DNA from: Tolypothrix sp. PCC 7712
GTDB taxonomy: Bacteria; Cyanobacteriota; Cyanobacteriia; Cyanobacteriales; Nostocaceae
Assembly (NCBI RefSeq): GCF_025860405.1
Contig: NZ_CP063785.1
Location: 7,875,390-7,939,389 of the forward strand
DNA: 64,000 nucleotides
Direction of reading: 5' to 3'
Position 1 is the stretch's first letter. Each line of letters opens with the position of its first letter. Both the position numbers and the translations under genes were made by a program. The notes below the pieces were generated by a model, which was given only the letters and a program-made list of their open reading frames with translations, did no database searches and was not told where the DNA came from. Positions 1-8,428 of this stretch are shown piece after piece.

Positions 1-1170
1 CGCCAAGGAAAGTTTCAGCCGGGTATTGATGCTGAAGATGTCCACTTTGCTGTGGAACGGCGATTAACAGAGATTGTTGGCGATGTGGGTAAAAAATTAC
101 ATACTGCGCGATCGCGTAATGACCAAGTTGGCACTGATACTAGGCTCTATCTGCGTGAACAAATCCAACAAATCAAGAGCCAATTACGAGAATTTCAAGC
201 AGTTTTACTAAATATAGCCGAAAAAAACGTTGAAACCCTAATTCCTGGCTATACGCACCTGCAACGCGCCCAACCCCTGAGTTTAGCGCATCATCTCTTG
301 GCATACTTTCAGATGACGCAACGTGATTGGGAACGCCTAGGAGATGTTTATCGCCGGGTGAATATTTCACCTTTAGGGTGTGGTGCTTTAGCAGGAACGA
401 CTTTCCCCATCGATCGCCACTACACAGCAGAACTATTGAATTTTGAGCAGATTTATGCTAACAGCCTTGATGGTGTGAGCGATCGCGATTTTGCGATCGA
501 ATTTCTCTGTGCTGCTAGTTTAATTATGGTTCACCTCAGTCGTCTTTCAGAAGAGGTGATTCTTTGGTCATCAGAGGAATTTCGTTTTGTGACTCTCAAA
601 GATACCTGTGCTACAGGTTCCAGCATCATGCCCCAAAAGAAAAACCCTGATGTGCCAGAACTTGTCAGAGGAAAAACAGGGCGTGTATTTGGTCATCTGC
701 AAGGGATGCTGGTGATTATGAAGGGGCTACCCTTGGCATATAACAAAGATTTACAAGAAGACAAAGAAGGTTTATTTGATAGCGTCAACACAGTGAAAGC
801 TTGCCTAGAAGCGATGACAATTTTGCTGCGGGAGGGCTTAGAATTTCGTCCTCAACGTTTAGCAGAAGCAGTCGCAGAAGACTTTTCTAATGCTACAGAT
901 GTAGCAGATTACTTAGCTGCAAGAGGTGTACCTTTCCGTGAAGCCTATAACATGGTGGGTAAAGTGGTAAAAACCAGCATTGCCGCAGGTAAACTCCTCA
1001 AAGATTTAACTTTAGAAGAATGGCAACAAATCCATCCAGCATTTGCAGCCGATATTTATGAGGCAATCTCGCCTCGTCAAGTAGTCGCTGCACGTAACAG
1101 TTACGGTGGTACAGGCTTTACCCAAGTCCGCAACGCCATCCAAGCCGCCCGCGCGCAAATGGCGGAATAG
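1..1170 (+). CDS. argH: Argininosuccinate lyase, 5'-truncated by window edge
   Basis: Catalyses the last step of arginine synthesis, splitting argininosuccinate into arginine and fumarate in the cytoplasm. The reading frame is open from base 1, so the gene starts outside the window; about 389 codons remain of a family length near 460. Visible family marks are HTARSRNDQ near the start, GYTHLQRAQP, and the fumarase/ASL superfamily signature GSSIMPQKKNP in the second half, which carries the catalytic serine loop. A GTG at 52 could be mistaken for a start, but the upstream codons (QGKFQPGIDAEDVHFAVE) are typical ASL sequence. The gene ends in TAG and is followed at once by tandem repeat DNA, then a hairpin shared with the convergent small gene. 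Confidence 0.97.
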   Translation, partial: RQGKFQPGIDAEDVHFAVERRLTEIVGDVGKKLHTARSRNDQVGTDTRLYLREQIQQIKSQLREFQAVLLNIAEKNVETLIPGYTHLQRAQPLSLAHHLLAYFQMTQRDWERLGDVYRRVNISPLGCGALAGTTFPIDRHYTAELLNFEQIYANSLDGVSDRDFAIEFLCAASLIMVHLSRLSEEVILWSSEEFRFVTLKDTCATGSSIMPQKKNPDVPELVRGKTGRVFGHLQGMLVIMKGLPLAYNKDLQEDKEGLFDSVNTVKACLEAMTILLREGLEFRPQRLAEAVAEDFSNATDVADYLAARGVPFREAYNMVGKVVKTSIAAGKLLKDLTLEEWQQIHPAFAADIYEAISPRQVVAARNSYGGTGFTQVRNAIQAARAQMAE

Positions 1171-1257
1171 GGACTGGGGACTGGGGAACTCGGTGCCCCC
1201 TCTGGGGATAAGGGGCAATGGGGATTGGGGAACTCGGTGCCCCCTCTGGGGATAAGG
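1171..1257. repeat. Tandem GGGACTG-type repeat with 44-bp duplication
   Basis: Directly after argH the motif GGACTGGGGA is repeated, and a segment containing AACTCGGTGCC plus CCCCTCTGGGGATAAGG occurs twice with a 44-bp period. A related block (ACTCGGGGCCCCCTCTGGGG) lies at about 61127-61190. These are short tandemly repeated repetitive sequences of the type common in heterocystous cyanobacteria. Confidence 0.85.
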
Positions 1258-1268
1258 GTAATGGGAAT

Positions 1269-1394
1269 CAATACTTGTCGGTTAAGGGCAAAAGGGGAAG
1301 GGGAAAAGGAGCAAGAAAAAACCTTTAACCTTTACCCTTTCACCTTTTCCCCAAACTAAATTCCGATTTGAAAATCCTTAACCGAGCAGTATTT
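1269..1394. mobile_element. 126-bp MITE-like element, copy 1, with 10-bp target duplication
   Basis: Imperfect terminal inverted repeats are visible: AATACTTGTCGGTTAAGG at the left and the complement of AATACTGCTCGGTTAAGG at the right. The element is flanked by the perfect direct repeat TAATGGGAAT (1259-1268 and 1395-1404). Copy 2 at 49083-49208 has the same length, the same ends and lies in the opposite orientation. It is far too small to encode a transposase, so it would be moved in trans. Confidence 0.85.
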
Positions 1395-1449
1395 TAATGG
1401 GAATAAGTAAAAAAAATCCAAACCCCAAACCCCAAACCCTAATAAATAA

Positions 1450-1473
1450 GGGCGTACAAAGTTATGTACGCCC
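1450..1473. terminator. Bidirectional hairpin between argH and the small basic gene
   Basis: A perfect 8-bp stem, GGGCGTAC paired with GTACGCCC, encloses an 8-base loop and lies between two convergent genes. Flanks are A/T rich but there is no long T run, so termination strength is uncertain. Confidence 0.55.
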
Positions 1474-1514
1474 AAAATTACAAAATTCACAGAGCAAGAA
1501 TATTGTTAGATGAC

Positions 1515-1679
1515 TTACTCAGCATCAATTGCTGCTGCGCCCTCATCGTCCTCACTCTTAGGTGGTCTTTGTTGGAACCTTCTCTGCATTCTTCCTGTAG
1601 TAGTTCGTTTACGAAACTTTCTGGCATATGCCTGGTTCCGTAGCGCCTTTTCTTTTTTCGGGTTACGGCGCTTAGCCAT
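1515..1679 (-). CDS. Small basic conserved cyanobacterial protein (54 aa)
   Basis: Function unknown. The N-terminus (MAKRRNPKKEKALRNQAYAR) is strongly basic, the middle holds further Arg/Lys runs, and the C-terminus is acidic (SEDDEGAAAIDAE). This suggests binding to nucleic acid or ribosomes, but that is inference. An upstream in-frame start would add 12 residues. The start chosen here is the ATG at 1679 because GAGGTG lies about five bases before it and the protein then begins with the conserved-looking basic stretch. It converges with argH. It is not identifiable as a named ribosomal protein. Confidence 0.7.
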   Translation of the reverse strand: MAKRRNPKKEKALRNQAYARKFRKRTTTGRMQRRFQQRPPKSEDDEGAAAIDAE

Positions 1680-2498
1680 GTTCACCTCATTAAATAAACA
1701 ACAAAAAAAAGCCACTAGGCCATATCAGCTACCGTTGTTATTGATATAATTTTAGCCCAGTCTAGCCATTCACAAAGCTTGAACAGCATATCATTATAGC
1801 GTATTTAACATATTTAAGTCAAATTAAATATTAAATATTTTTTTAACAAATCAGAATTTGCGTTTAAATCATCCTTGAGAGGTATGCCTAATTGTCTTTA
1901 CTCAAGTATTGCCTTCACAAAATTTTTTTCTGCGTCAGGGTTTTAGGATTTCAAAATTAAATTTGATTGAACTCCAGAGGCAGGAAAACCAGGTCTACTG
2001 ACAATTTTTTCTCTACTTGATAAATATAATTAGTATTTATGAACTATAGGACTCATATTTGATTTTTGAAAAAACCTAAGTACACTTTTATTTCTTCTTC
2101 CCTGTTCCCCGTTCCCTGTTCCCTGTTCCCTCCCTACGCAAATAATTTCAGGAATCAAAGCGGATTCCTATAGAATTCAGCAGTATATTTTCTGAAAGTT
2201 AAATTTATCAAATTCTAGAGGACGGAACATATATATTTATCATTGTCAAGAGTTTATTATTTGTGATTTTAAATGATAAATACAGATAAAAGCAAAAAAG
2301 TTAAAACATCTTTTTCATGATTTTTTGTATAAATGTACACGTTGATATATTTAAACGTAATGTTAGGATTGAGTAAATGCTAGAATAAAATCTCAAACCA
2401 TCAACATAGCTGTATAATACATAACTCAATAAATTGATATTTAGACATCTATGTTAAGTGGTGAGAACTAAATAGCATACAATAAAAACATTTGCAGA
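1680..2498. other. Long AT-rich intergenic region with repeats
   Basis: No convincing gene is seen. The stretch is AT-rich and holds an inverted-repeat element (2044-2173) whose interior contains a CCTGTTC-type tandem repeat. The segment before the NUDIX gene presumably carries its promoter, but no clear -35/-10 pair can be defended. Confidence 0.6.
2044..2173. mobile_element. MITE-like inverted-repeat element, family B copy 1
   Basis: The left end CTATAGGACTCATATTTGAT and the right end (reverse complement CTATAGGAATCCGCTTTGAT) form imperfect terminal inverted repeats. A related element is at 29935-30057. The interior between about 2099 and 2134 is a CCTGTTC tandem repeat. No clean target duplication is seen for this copy. 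Confidence 0.6.
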
Positions 2499-2993
2499 TT
2501 GAACGTTCTTGCTTTGTTTACGATAGCTATCAAGTCCACACGTAACTTATGGCGCATTGGACAAACAGTACTGGGTCTGATATTTCGCCATCCCATTACT
2601 GGTACCAGCATTATCCCGATTTTACCTGATGGTCGGATTGTGCTGATTCGGAGAAGTGACAATGGCCGATGGAGTTTGCCTGGAGGTATGGTGGACTGGG
2701 GAGAAGATATTCCTAGTACAGTTCGCCGGGAATTACAAGAAGAAACTGGACTAGATTTGGTGAAAATTCGCCGATTGGTAGGAGTTTATTCTTCGCCAAC
2801 CAGAGATCCGAGAATTCATTCAATTTGTATTGCTGTGGAAGCAGAAGTACAAGGAAAAATGGAGGTTCAGGATACTTTGGAAGTCACAGATATCCAAGCG
2901 TTTTCTCCTGACTCTCTACCTCTAGAACCAATGTCTCATGACCATCATCAGCAGTTGCAAGACTATTTGAATGGTTTGACAATAGTGGCATAA
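2499..2993 (+). CDS. NUDIX hydrolase
   Basis: Probably hydrolyses a nucleoside diphosphate linked to another moiety; the substrate cannot be told. The Nudix box is complete: G-x5-E-x7-REL-x-EE-x-GL is read in the stretch from GGMVDWGED to EETGLDL at about residues 62-88, including the metal-binding REXXEE glutamates. Length (164 aa) is normal for a single-domain NUDIX protein. The start is uncertain: the frame has no ATG before the box and the best candidate is the TTG at 2499, giving MNVLALFTIAIKSTRN. A stop lies in frame at 2469-2471, so little extension is possible. It stands alone after a long repeat-containing gap. Confidence 0.88.
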   Translation: MNVLALFTIAIKSTRNLWRIGQTVLGLIFRHPITGTSIIPILPDGRIVLIRRSDNGRWSLPGGMVDWGEDIPSTVRRELQEETGLDLVKIRRLVGVYSSPTRDPRIHSICIAVEAEVQGKMEVQDTLEVTDIQAFSPDSLPLEPMSHDHHQQLQDYLNGLTIVA

Positions 2994-3216
2994 CAAGATT
3001 TTGTTTGTCATTAGTCATTAGTTTTTTGCTAAATTTTGTTCCCTATAACTAATGGCTATGAACTGTTGGCTAAATTATGCTACAACTTAAAGCGGTTTAC
3101 ACTTGAGTGTAATGAGAATTTCGGTGTTGCGGGGACAGTTCTCTGTTCTCAATTTTTTCATGCCAAAATTTAGTTACATCATCAAGTGATAATTGCTATA
3201 ACTTTTAAAATTTAAG

Positions 3217-4026
3217 ATGGATACGTTATTTCGTAACTCCCGGAGAAAACTCTCGCAAGGATTATTATTTTGGCGAGAAGCAGGTCAAGGTATTCCGGTA
3301 ATTTTATTACATGGTGCATGGAACGATAGCAGTCAATGGGTACCATTGATAGATTTGTTATCTGATAATTTCCATTGCTTGGCACCAGATTTACTAGGAT
3401 TTGGAGAATCAGATAATCCCAATATTCATTACTCTATTGATTTGCAAGTAGAATGTTTAGCTGAGTTTTTAACAGCCTTAAAGTTAGAAAAAGTATTTTT
3501 AGTCGGCCATTCTCTTGGAGGTTGGATTGCTACTAGCTATGCGTTAAAGCATCCAGAACAAGTTCATGGTTTAGTGCTGCTATCACCAGAAGGTGTAAAA
3601 ATAGAAAAACAAGAAAAGCAATGGCAGAGGATGCAGCGCGTAGCAAAATTATCACCATTTATATTTAAAGTATTAAAACTGCTGAGTCCGTTAATTAAAA
3701 TTGTGGGCTTGCAGGAAAAAGTTCAACAATATTTGCAGCTACGTAATTTAATGTTGCAATATCCGACAGGTTGCCAATTGTTATTTGATCGAAAACCCCC
3801 AGAGGTTGAAGCAGAATTACTGCAAAATCAATTGTCCTTAATTGAATTTCCGGTTTTAATCTTACAAGGTGGAAAAGATACGGCAGAAGCCATTGCTAAA
3901 AGTCAAATTTATGCTCAATCGCTGCCTAACTCTGAGTTTAAAATGGTTGCTCATGCTGGCAATGATTTACCAGAATCTTGTGTTGGGGTAATAGCTGAAG
4001 ATATTAGGGAATATATTAAGAAATAA
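3217..4026 (+). CDS. Alpha/beta fold hydrolase
   Basis: Serine hydrolase of unknown substrate. The nucleophile elbow GHSLGG places Ser at residue 99; HGAWNDSSQW at about 32-41 gives the oxyanion-hole HG motif; Asp221 (GGKDTAE) and His246 (AHAGND) fit the remaining triad. At 269 aa it is a standard single-domain protein with a lid region around residues 120-200. The antiporter gene begins 67 bases downstream on the same strand, so the two may be co-transcribed. The start ATG is followed by MDTLFRNSRRKL; no strong ribosome-binding site is seen. Confidence 0.88.
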   Translation: MDTLFRNSRRKLSQGLLFWREAGQGIPVILLHGAWNDSSQWVPLIDLLSDNFHCLAPDLLGFGESDNPNIHYSIDLQVECLAEFLTALKLEKVFLVGHSLGGWIATSYALKHPEQVHGLVLLSPEGVKIEKQEKQWQRMQRVAKLSPFIFKVLKLLSPLIKIVGLQEKVQQYLQLRNLMLQYPTGCQLLFDRKPPEVEAELLQNQLSLIEFPVLILQGGKDTAEAIAKSQIYAQSLPNSEFKMVAHAGNDLPESCVGVIAEDIREYIKK

Positions 4027-4093
4027 GCTGTTACGCATTTAAGTTGCATAATTACCCAGAGTCAAATATAACCCTTTATTCCGCATTTATTAA

Positions 4094-5647
4094 GTGAGTG
4101 TTGCTCAATTAGTCACTGTTTCAATTATTCTTCTGCTTGTAGCCACTGCTGTAGCATTGCTATCGCGTTGGTTACGCGTTTCTTATGTTGCAGGTTTAGT
4201 TCTAGCTGGTTTAGCGTTGACAGAACTTTTACCACAGCGTATAGGTTTAAACGATTCCCTGATTTTAAATTTATTTCTGCCGATTCTAGTATTCGAGGCA
4301 GCTATTAATACTGATATTAGCCGCCTCCGTAGCACTATAAAGCCCATTTCTTTATTAGCTGGGCCAGGAATTGTAATTGCTTCTGGTGTTACAGCTGCAC
4401 TTTTAAAATGGGGATTGGGGTTAAATTGGACAGCTGCACTACTAGCAGGCGTAATTTTGGCAATTACAGACACAGTATCGGTGATTGCTGTATTTAAGGA
4501 GGTGCTTGTCCCTTCGCGCTTGTCAACCATTGTTGAGGGCGAGAGTTTATTTAATGATGGTGTAGCACTTGTTTTATTTAGCTTAATTGTCAAAGCGCAT
4601 GAGGCTGGTTCACTCACATTTCTTGCAGGACTACAAGAATTATTTGTGGTGGTTGTTGGTGGCAGCTTAGTAGGGTTAGCTGTGGGATATTTAAGTACAG
4701 GTTTATTTGTCCGTGCAGACGAACCACTGAGTAGTATTTTGCTCACAGTAGCTGTAGCATTAGGTGCTTTTCAACTAGGGCAATCTTTTAGCGTTTCTGG
4801 GGTTGTGGCTGTAGTTGTTGCTGGCTTAATTGTCGGCAGTGTAGGTCTTTCAGGTAAAGTATCGGCTTCTACAAGGTTGACCTTACTAAGCTTTTGGGAA
4901 TCTATAGCTTTTGGTGTTAATAGCTTTATTTTTTTATTAATTGGTATAGAAGTTAACTTAACAACTCTTTGGCAAATCTTACCTGCTGTACTATTAGCGA
5001 TCGCAGCTTATCAAATAGCACGCATAGTTTCTGTTTATCCACTCTTAGCTATAGTACGTTGGTTTGACCGTCCAGTACCTTGGCGCTGGCAACATGTTCT
5101 GTTTTTTGGCAATATTAAGGGTTCGCTGTCGATGGCGTTGGCGTTGAGTATCCCCGTCACAATCCCAGGACGAGAACAGCTGATTGCTATAGTCTTTGGT
5201 ACAGTATTGCTGTCTGTTGTTGGGCAAGGAGTAAGTTTACCGTGGTTAGTCAAGCGGTTGCAACTGTCTCAAGTATCAGCAACTCGTCAACAGGTTGAAG
5301 AATTACAAGCGCAATTAATTACAGCTAAAGCAGCACAGGATGAATTAGATACTTTATTCAAAACAGGGGTATTACCAAAAGCTGTTCATGAAGAGATGCG
5401 TGCAGCTTATCAAGTGCAAGTAGCAAGTGCAGAAAAAACATTACGAGAATTATATAATCGTCGTGCGGATGATTTAGAGGAAAAAAGAGGTAGCTCTAGT
5501 AAACTTGATGCTATTCGCCGTCGATTACTTTTAGCAGAAAAAGCGGCACTCAATCAGGCTATTCGTCAGCGAATTCTCTCAGAAGAAATAGTTTATGAAC
5601 GCTTGAAGAAACTTGATGAGCAATTGCTGCAATTGGAGGATGATTGA
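4094..5647 (+). CDS. CPA1-family Na+/H+ antiporter
   Basis: Integral membrane cation/proton exchanger. About 12 hydrophobic segments fill residues 1-390. Family motifs are ITDTVSVIAVFKEV and EGESLFNDG, whose acidic residues are thought to bind the cation in NhaP/NHE proteins. The last about 120 residues form a hydrophilic, strongly helical Gln/Glu/Lys-rich tail, probably a cytoplasmic coiled coil. The start is a GTG at 4094 with only a weak ribosome-binding site. It follows the alpha/beta hydrolase closely. A second CPA1 antiporter of almost the same length and plan lies at 62424-63983. Substrate (Na+ or K+) and membrane are not determined by the sequence. Confidence 0.92.
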   Translation: MSVAQLVTVSIILLLVATAVALLSRWLRVSYVAGLVLAGLALTELLPQRIGLNDSLILNLFLPILVFEAAINTDISRLRSTIKPISLLAGPGIVIASGVTAALLKWGLGLNWTAALLAGVILAITDTVSVIAVFKEVLVPSRLSTIVEGESLFNDGVALVLFSLIVKAHEAGSLTFLAGLQELFVVVVGGSLVGLAVGYLSTGLFVRADEPLSSILLTVAVALGAFQLGQSFSVSGVVAVVVAGLIVGSVGLSGKVSASTRLTLLSFWESIAFGVNSFIFLLIGIEVNLTTLWQILPAVLLAIAAYQIARIVSVYPLLAIVRWFDRPVPWRWQHVLFFGNIKGSLSMALALSIPVTIPGREQLIAIVFGTVLLSVVGQGVSLPWLVKRLQLSQVSATRQQVEELQAQLITAKAAQDELDTLFKTGVLPKAVHEEMRAAYQVQVASAEKTLRELYNRRADDLEEKRGSSSKLDAIRRRLLLAEKAALNQAIRQRILSEEIVYERLKKLDEQLLQLEDD

Positions 5648-5682
5648 GTTTGGTAATTGGTAATTGGTAATTGGTAATTATC
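5648..5682. repeat. TTGGTAA heptamer tandem repeat
   Basis: About four tandem copies of TTGGTAA follow the antiporter stop codon. This is a short tandemly repeated repetitive sequence of Nostoc type. Confidence 0.8.
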
Positions 5683-5818
5683 AAAGTCTAGTAGGGTGTG
5701 TGACGGCTATGTAAGGATTTGGGACTTAGAGACAATTAGATTTAGCTGTAATGCACCATCCATGATTTATAAATAGCCTCTTTTTTTATTAATATTTTCA
5801 TTGGAGAAAATCATAAAT

Positions 5819-6382
5819 TTATTTGGAAGAGGTGACTGGGGAGTTTCTTAAGTTTTTAATTACCTTACCTTGGCTTACAAAAGAAACTCCTTGCTGAAAT
5901 TCAGTTGCAATCATTACTGCTTCGACTATTGGCTCAGAAATTATTTTTGAGGATACCCACTCTACAATAAAATTTGCTCCTGAACCGCCACTAGTATCTG
6001 TTCTGTTGACAAAAAAATCAGTGGAACCAAGAGCATTAATTTGTATAGGTTTATCTAAATAATTTTTAATTAATTTACCATCGGAATCATAGTAACGAAC
6101 AGAAGTAATAATTATGGGATTATTTAAATCTGTATTCCGAATACTTAATGTGGCTGCTAAATCTAAAACTTTCCGTTCATCGTTATGATAAATATGGGAA
6201 TAAATAGGGACATAAATAGTTTGACCCATTGCTATTTTAAAATTTTTATCTAAAGTAACTACTTGTTGCGATATTTGTGATGAAGTAGTTGTGGATGGCG
6301 ATTTTGCTTGACTATCTGGCGATGTGCAAGATACTAAAAAAATCAAAGCAAATACTATATAAAAGCGTGGGTAAAGCTTCAT
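5819..6382 (-). CDS. DUF3124 lipoprotein
   Basis: Predicted envelope lipoprotein of unknown function. The first 19 residues form a signal peptide with a lipobox (FLVSC), so Cys19 would be lipidated and the protein anchored in a membrane, facing the periplasm or lumen. A Ser/Thr/Gln-rich linker follows. The rest matches the DUF3124 pattern: VPIYSHIYHNDERK, RNTDLNNPIIITSVRYYDSDG and a C-terminal EAVMIATEFQQGVSFVSQG. Length (187 aa) is normal. It lies 115 bases downstream of the TrkA-type gene on the same strand and may share its transcript. Confidence 0.85.
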   Translation of the reverse strand: MKLYPRFYIVFALIFLVSCTSPDSQAKSPSTTTSSQISQQVVTLDKNFKIAMGQTIYVPIYSHIYHNDERKVLDLAATLSIRNTDLNNPIIITSVRYYDSDGKLIKNYLDKPIQINALGSTDFFVNRTDTSGGSGANFIVEWVSSKIISEPIVEAVMIATEFQQGVSFVSQGKVIKNLRNSPVTSSK

Positions 6383-6497
6383 TGTAAGGATGAATTAAAA
6401 AGAGGAATAAATCGGTTGTAAATCAGCTTGAAATCCTTACCAATGAATGACTAAGGGAAAATGACAGCCTCAGCCAGTTATTTTTAATTTCGCCGTA

Positions 6498-7175
6498 CTA
6501 CTTACAACCTTCCATAAAGTCTATGACTTGATGCAATGAGCCTGGTTTAGTGACAACTAAAACTGTTGAACCAGGTTCTAAAATTGTACTACCGTTAGGA
6601 ATTGTTAAATCTTCGAGGGGATGGGCTTGATAGCCAATAATTAAAGAACCCGTAGGAAAGCGAGAATCTTGAGCAATTTCGGCAAGGCTACGATTTGCAA
6701 CATAGCAATTGTTGGGAATGGAAAGTTTTAAAACTTCAATTTGTCCTTGCTCAAAATGCATCATTGATTCTACTAGTGGGTATTCAATAGCATTTACCAT
6801 TGTGGAAACCGCTAGTTCCACAGTGCTGATAATATGATTAGCCCCCGCTAAACGAAAAGGTTCAGCGAAATCGGAATGACGCATCCGAGTCACAATATGA
6901 GGAACACCGTAATGTTTAGCAAGAGTTACCATCGCTAAGTTCAAAGCATCACTTCGCAGCACAGCAACTAAGGCGTTGGCTTTTCGTATTCCAGCTTCTA
7001 ATAAAATTTGCGTACTCACGGCGCTACCTTCAAAAGCCATTGCGCCCACCTGTTCACGTGCGTAGCGACAAGCATTAGGATCAATGTCAATTACAGCTAC
7101 GGTATGTCCTAGTTCTACCAATTTCTGCGCCAAGCTCAATCCTACTAAACCAGATCCACCAATTAGCACGTACAT
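6498..7175 (-). CDS. TrkA/KtrA-type potassium uptake regulatory protein
   Basis: Cytoplasmic gating subunit of a K+ uptake system. Residues 1-125 form a Rossmann RCK-N domain: MYVLIGGSGLVGLSLA has the GxGxxG dinucleotide loop and IDIDP ends strand two with the acidic residue that selects NAD(H). Residues about 140-222 resemble the RCK-C domain. Length (225 aa) matches single-unit KtrA/TrkA proteins rather than the double-length E. coli TrkA. The membrane partner (KtrB/TrkH) is not nearby. The DUF3124 gene follows on the same strand. Confidence 0.9.
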   Translation of the reverse strand: MYVLIGGSGLVGLSLAQKLVELGHTVAVIDIDPNACRYAREQVGAMAFEGSAVSTQILLEAGIRKANALVAVLRSDALNLAMVTLAKHYGVPHIVTRMRHSDFAEPFRLAGANHIISTVELAVSTMVNAIEYPLVESMMHFEQGQIEVLKLSIPNNCYVANRSLAEIAQDSRFPTGSLIIGYQAHPLEDLTIPNGSTILEPGSTVLVVTKPGSLHQVIDFMEGCK

Positions 7176-7239
7176 AGTTGCTATTTGCTACTGTTTGACT
7201 CTTACTTTACAGAAAGTCGGCGGGAAAGACTACTGCCGA

Positions 7240-7280
7240 CATGGGGCATGGGGCATTGGGCATGGGGCATTGGGCATTGA
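7240..7280. repeat. GGGCATG/GGGCATT heptamer tandem repeat
   Basis: Alternating GGGCATG and GGGCATT units lie upstream of the TrkA-type gene. The same family occurs at 37077-37120 and within 50430-50495. Confidence 0.8.
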
Positions 7281-7320
7281 TATTCTTTCCCGTCTCTGAA
7301 TGAGTTTAACAAATGTAGCT

Positions 7321-8154
7321 TTAAGGGATTCTGACTATTTTTTCTATGCCCCAAAAAATCAGGTTGGGTTCTACAGTCAAACGAGATGCGATCGCAGGAT
7401 ATAAGGCTTGCAGATAATTTAATAGTATGGTGCGATCGCCTCCTTTAATCGCAATCTTACCTTCCGGAAATAATTGCCACCAATTCTCTATAAAATCTTT
7501 TATTCCCGCCAAAATTGTGTAAATCACACCGCTTTGTATGGCTTCTGTGGTATTTAACGCAAACCGTGGCGGGAGAGATGCAATTGCTTGCGTTTTTATT
7601 AAAGGTAATTGTCCGGTTTTCTGACCAAGGGAGGTAAATTGCAAGCCTAATCCTGGTAAAATCGCACCCCCAACTAAACATTCTTCCGCATCCGCAGCCG
7701 TAAAAGTTAGTGCAGTACCCGCATCAATTACCAGCATGGGAAATCCCCAAGTTTTACCCGCACCCCACAAAGCTAAGGCGCGGTCAATTCCTAATGTGGG
7801 ATAAAGCCCTTTGAGAAGTATCTGGTCTAAGGTGATTACTCGGACATTGGGGTAACTTTGCCAAAGTACTGTTTGACTGGGAACAACAGAGGCGATGGCG
7901 AGGGGGAGAGGGTAGGGGGATGAGGGGGATGAGGGGGATGTGTATTTTTCCTGGGGTGCTTTTTTGTAAATGGGGGGGAAAACTTCTAGTGGTAAATCAT
8001 CCAGGGTTTGGCATTGTGCTAACTGCTGTATGACTGACTCAGATAAATACTCAGTATCCCAAGTATAGTCAAGCTTTGAGCCGAAAAATAATGCCCAATG
8101 TAGCCGGGAATTACCAATTTCCAAGGCTAGCCAAATATTATTTTTTTTAATCAC
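7321..8154 (-). CDS. coaX: Type III pantothenate kinase with an in-frame repeat insertion
   Basis: Phosphorylates pantothenate, the first committed step of coenzyme A synthesis. Family marks are the N-terminal phosphate loop EIGNSRLHWALF, the IASVVPSQT segment, TLGIDRALALWGAG, and DAGTALTF followed by GGAILPGLG, which form the pantothenate and metal site. At 277 aa it is slightly longer than usual. The extra sequence is a Ser/Pro insertion (TSPSSPSSPYP) encoded by three 9-bp repeats at about 7901-7942, in a loop just before the conserved PLAIASVVP strand. The frame is kept, so the gene looks functional. Confidence 0.93.
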   Translation of the reverse strand: MIKKNNIWLALEIGNSRLHWALFFGSKLDYTWDTEYLSESVIQQLAQCQTLDDLPLEVFPPIYKKAPQEKYTSPSSPSSPYPLPLAIASVVPSQTVLWQSYPNVRVITLDQILLKGLYPTLGIDRALALWGAGKTWGFPMLVIDAGTALTFTAADAEECLVGGAILPGLGLQFTSLGQKTGQLPLIKTQAIASLPPRFALNTTEAIQSGVIYTILAGIKDFIENWWQLFPEGKIAIKGGDRTILLNYLQALYPAIASRLTVEPNLIFWGIEKIVRIP

Positions 8155-8211
8155 TTATCACACCAATATTTATAAAAACATATTATTTCCAAATACCCCA
8201 TGCCCAATGCC

Positions 8212-8312
8212 CTATGACGGCAGTTGCTACAACGGGGGGAACCCCAACGGACAGTTTGCTCAAGTCGGGAAACCCGCCCACGCAACTGTCCTCCGCAACG
8301 CACTGCCTCCCC
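8212..8312. repeat. Interspersed palindromic repeat with GGCAGTTGC/GCACTGCC ends
   Basis: The segment starts with GGCAGTTGC and ends with GCACTGCC, and contains internal inverted pieces such as CGGGAAACCCG and GACAGTTTGC/GCAACTGTC. It is flanked by CCCATGCCCAA-type repeats on both sides. A short open frame covers it but the composition is that of a repeat, not a gene. Confidence 0.65.
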
Positions 8313-8428
8313 CATGCCCAATTTAAATTTCTTAAGTTATCTATAGATTTTTTAATAAAAATTAACATTCAACACGTGTAACAATAGAATTAGAGGAAAA
8401 TATACTCATTGTGTTAAGGAAGGGAGTT

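Noticed and set aside
4183..4746. 187-codon minus-strand frame
   Set aside because: Antisense shadow of the CPA1 antiporter; codon bias and membrane motifs support the plus-strand gene.
8183..8368. 61-codon minus-strand frame upstream of flv3
   Set aside because: Spans an interspersed palindromic repeat and heptamer repeats.
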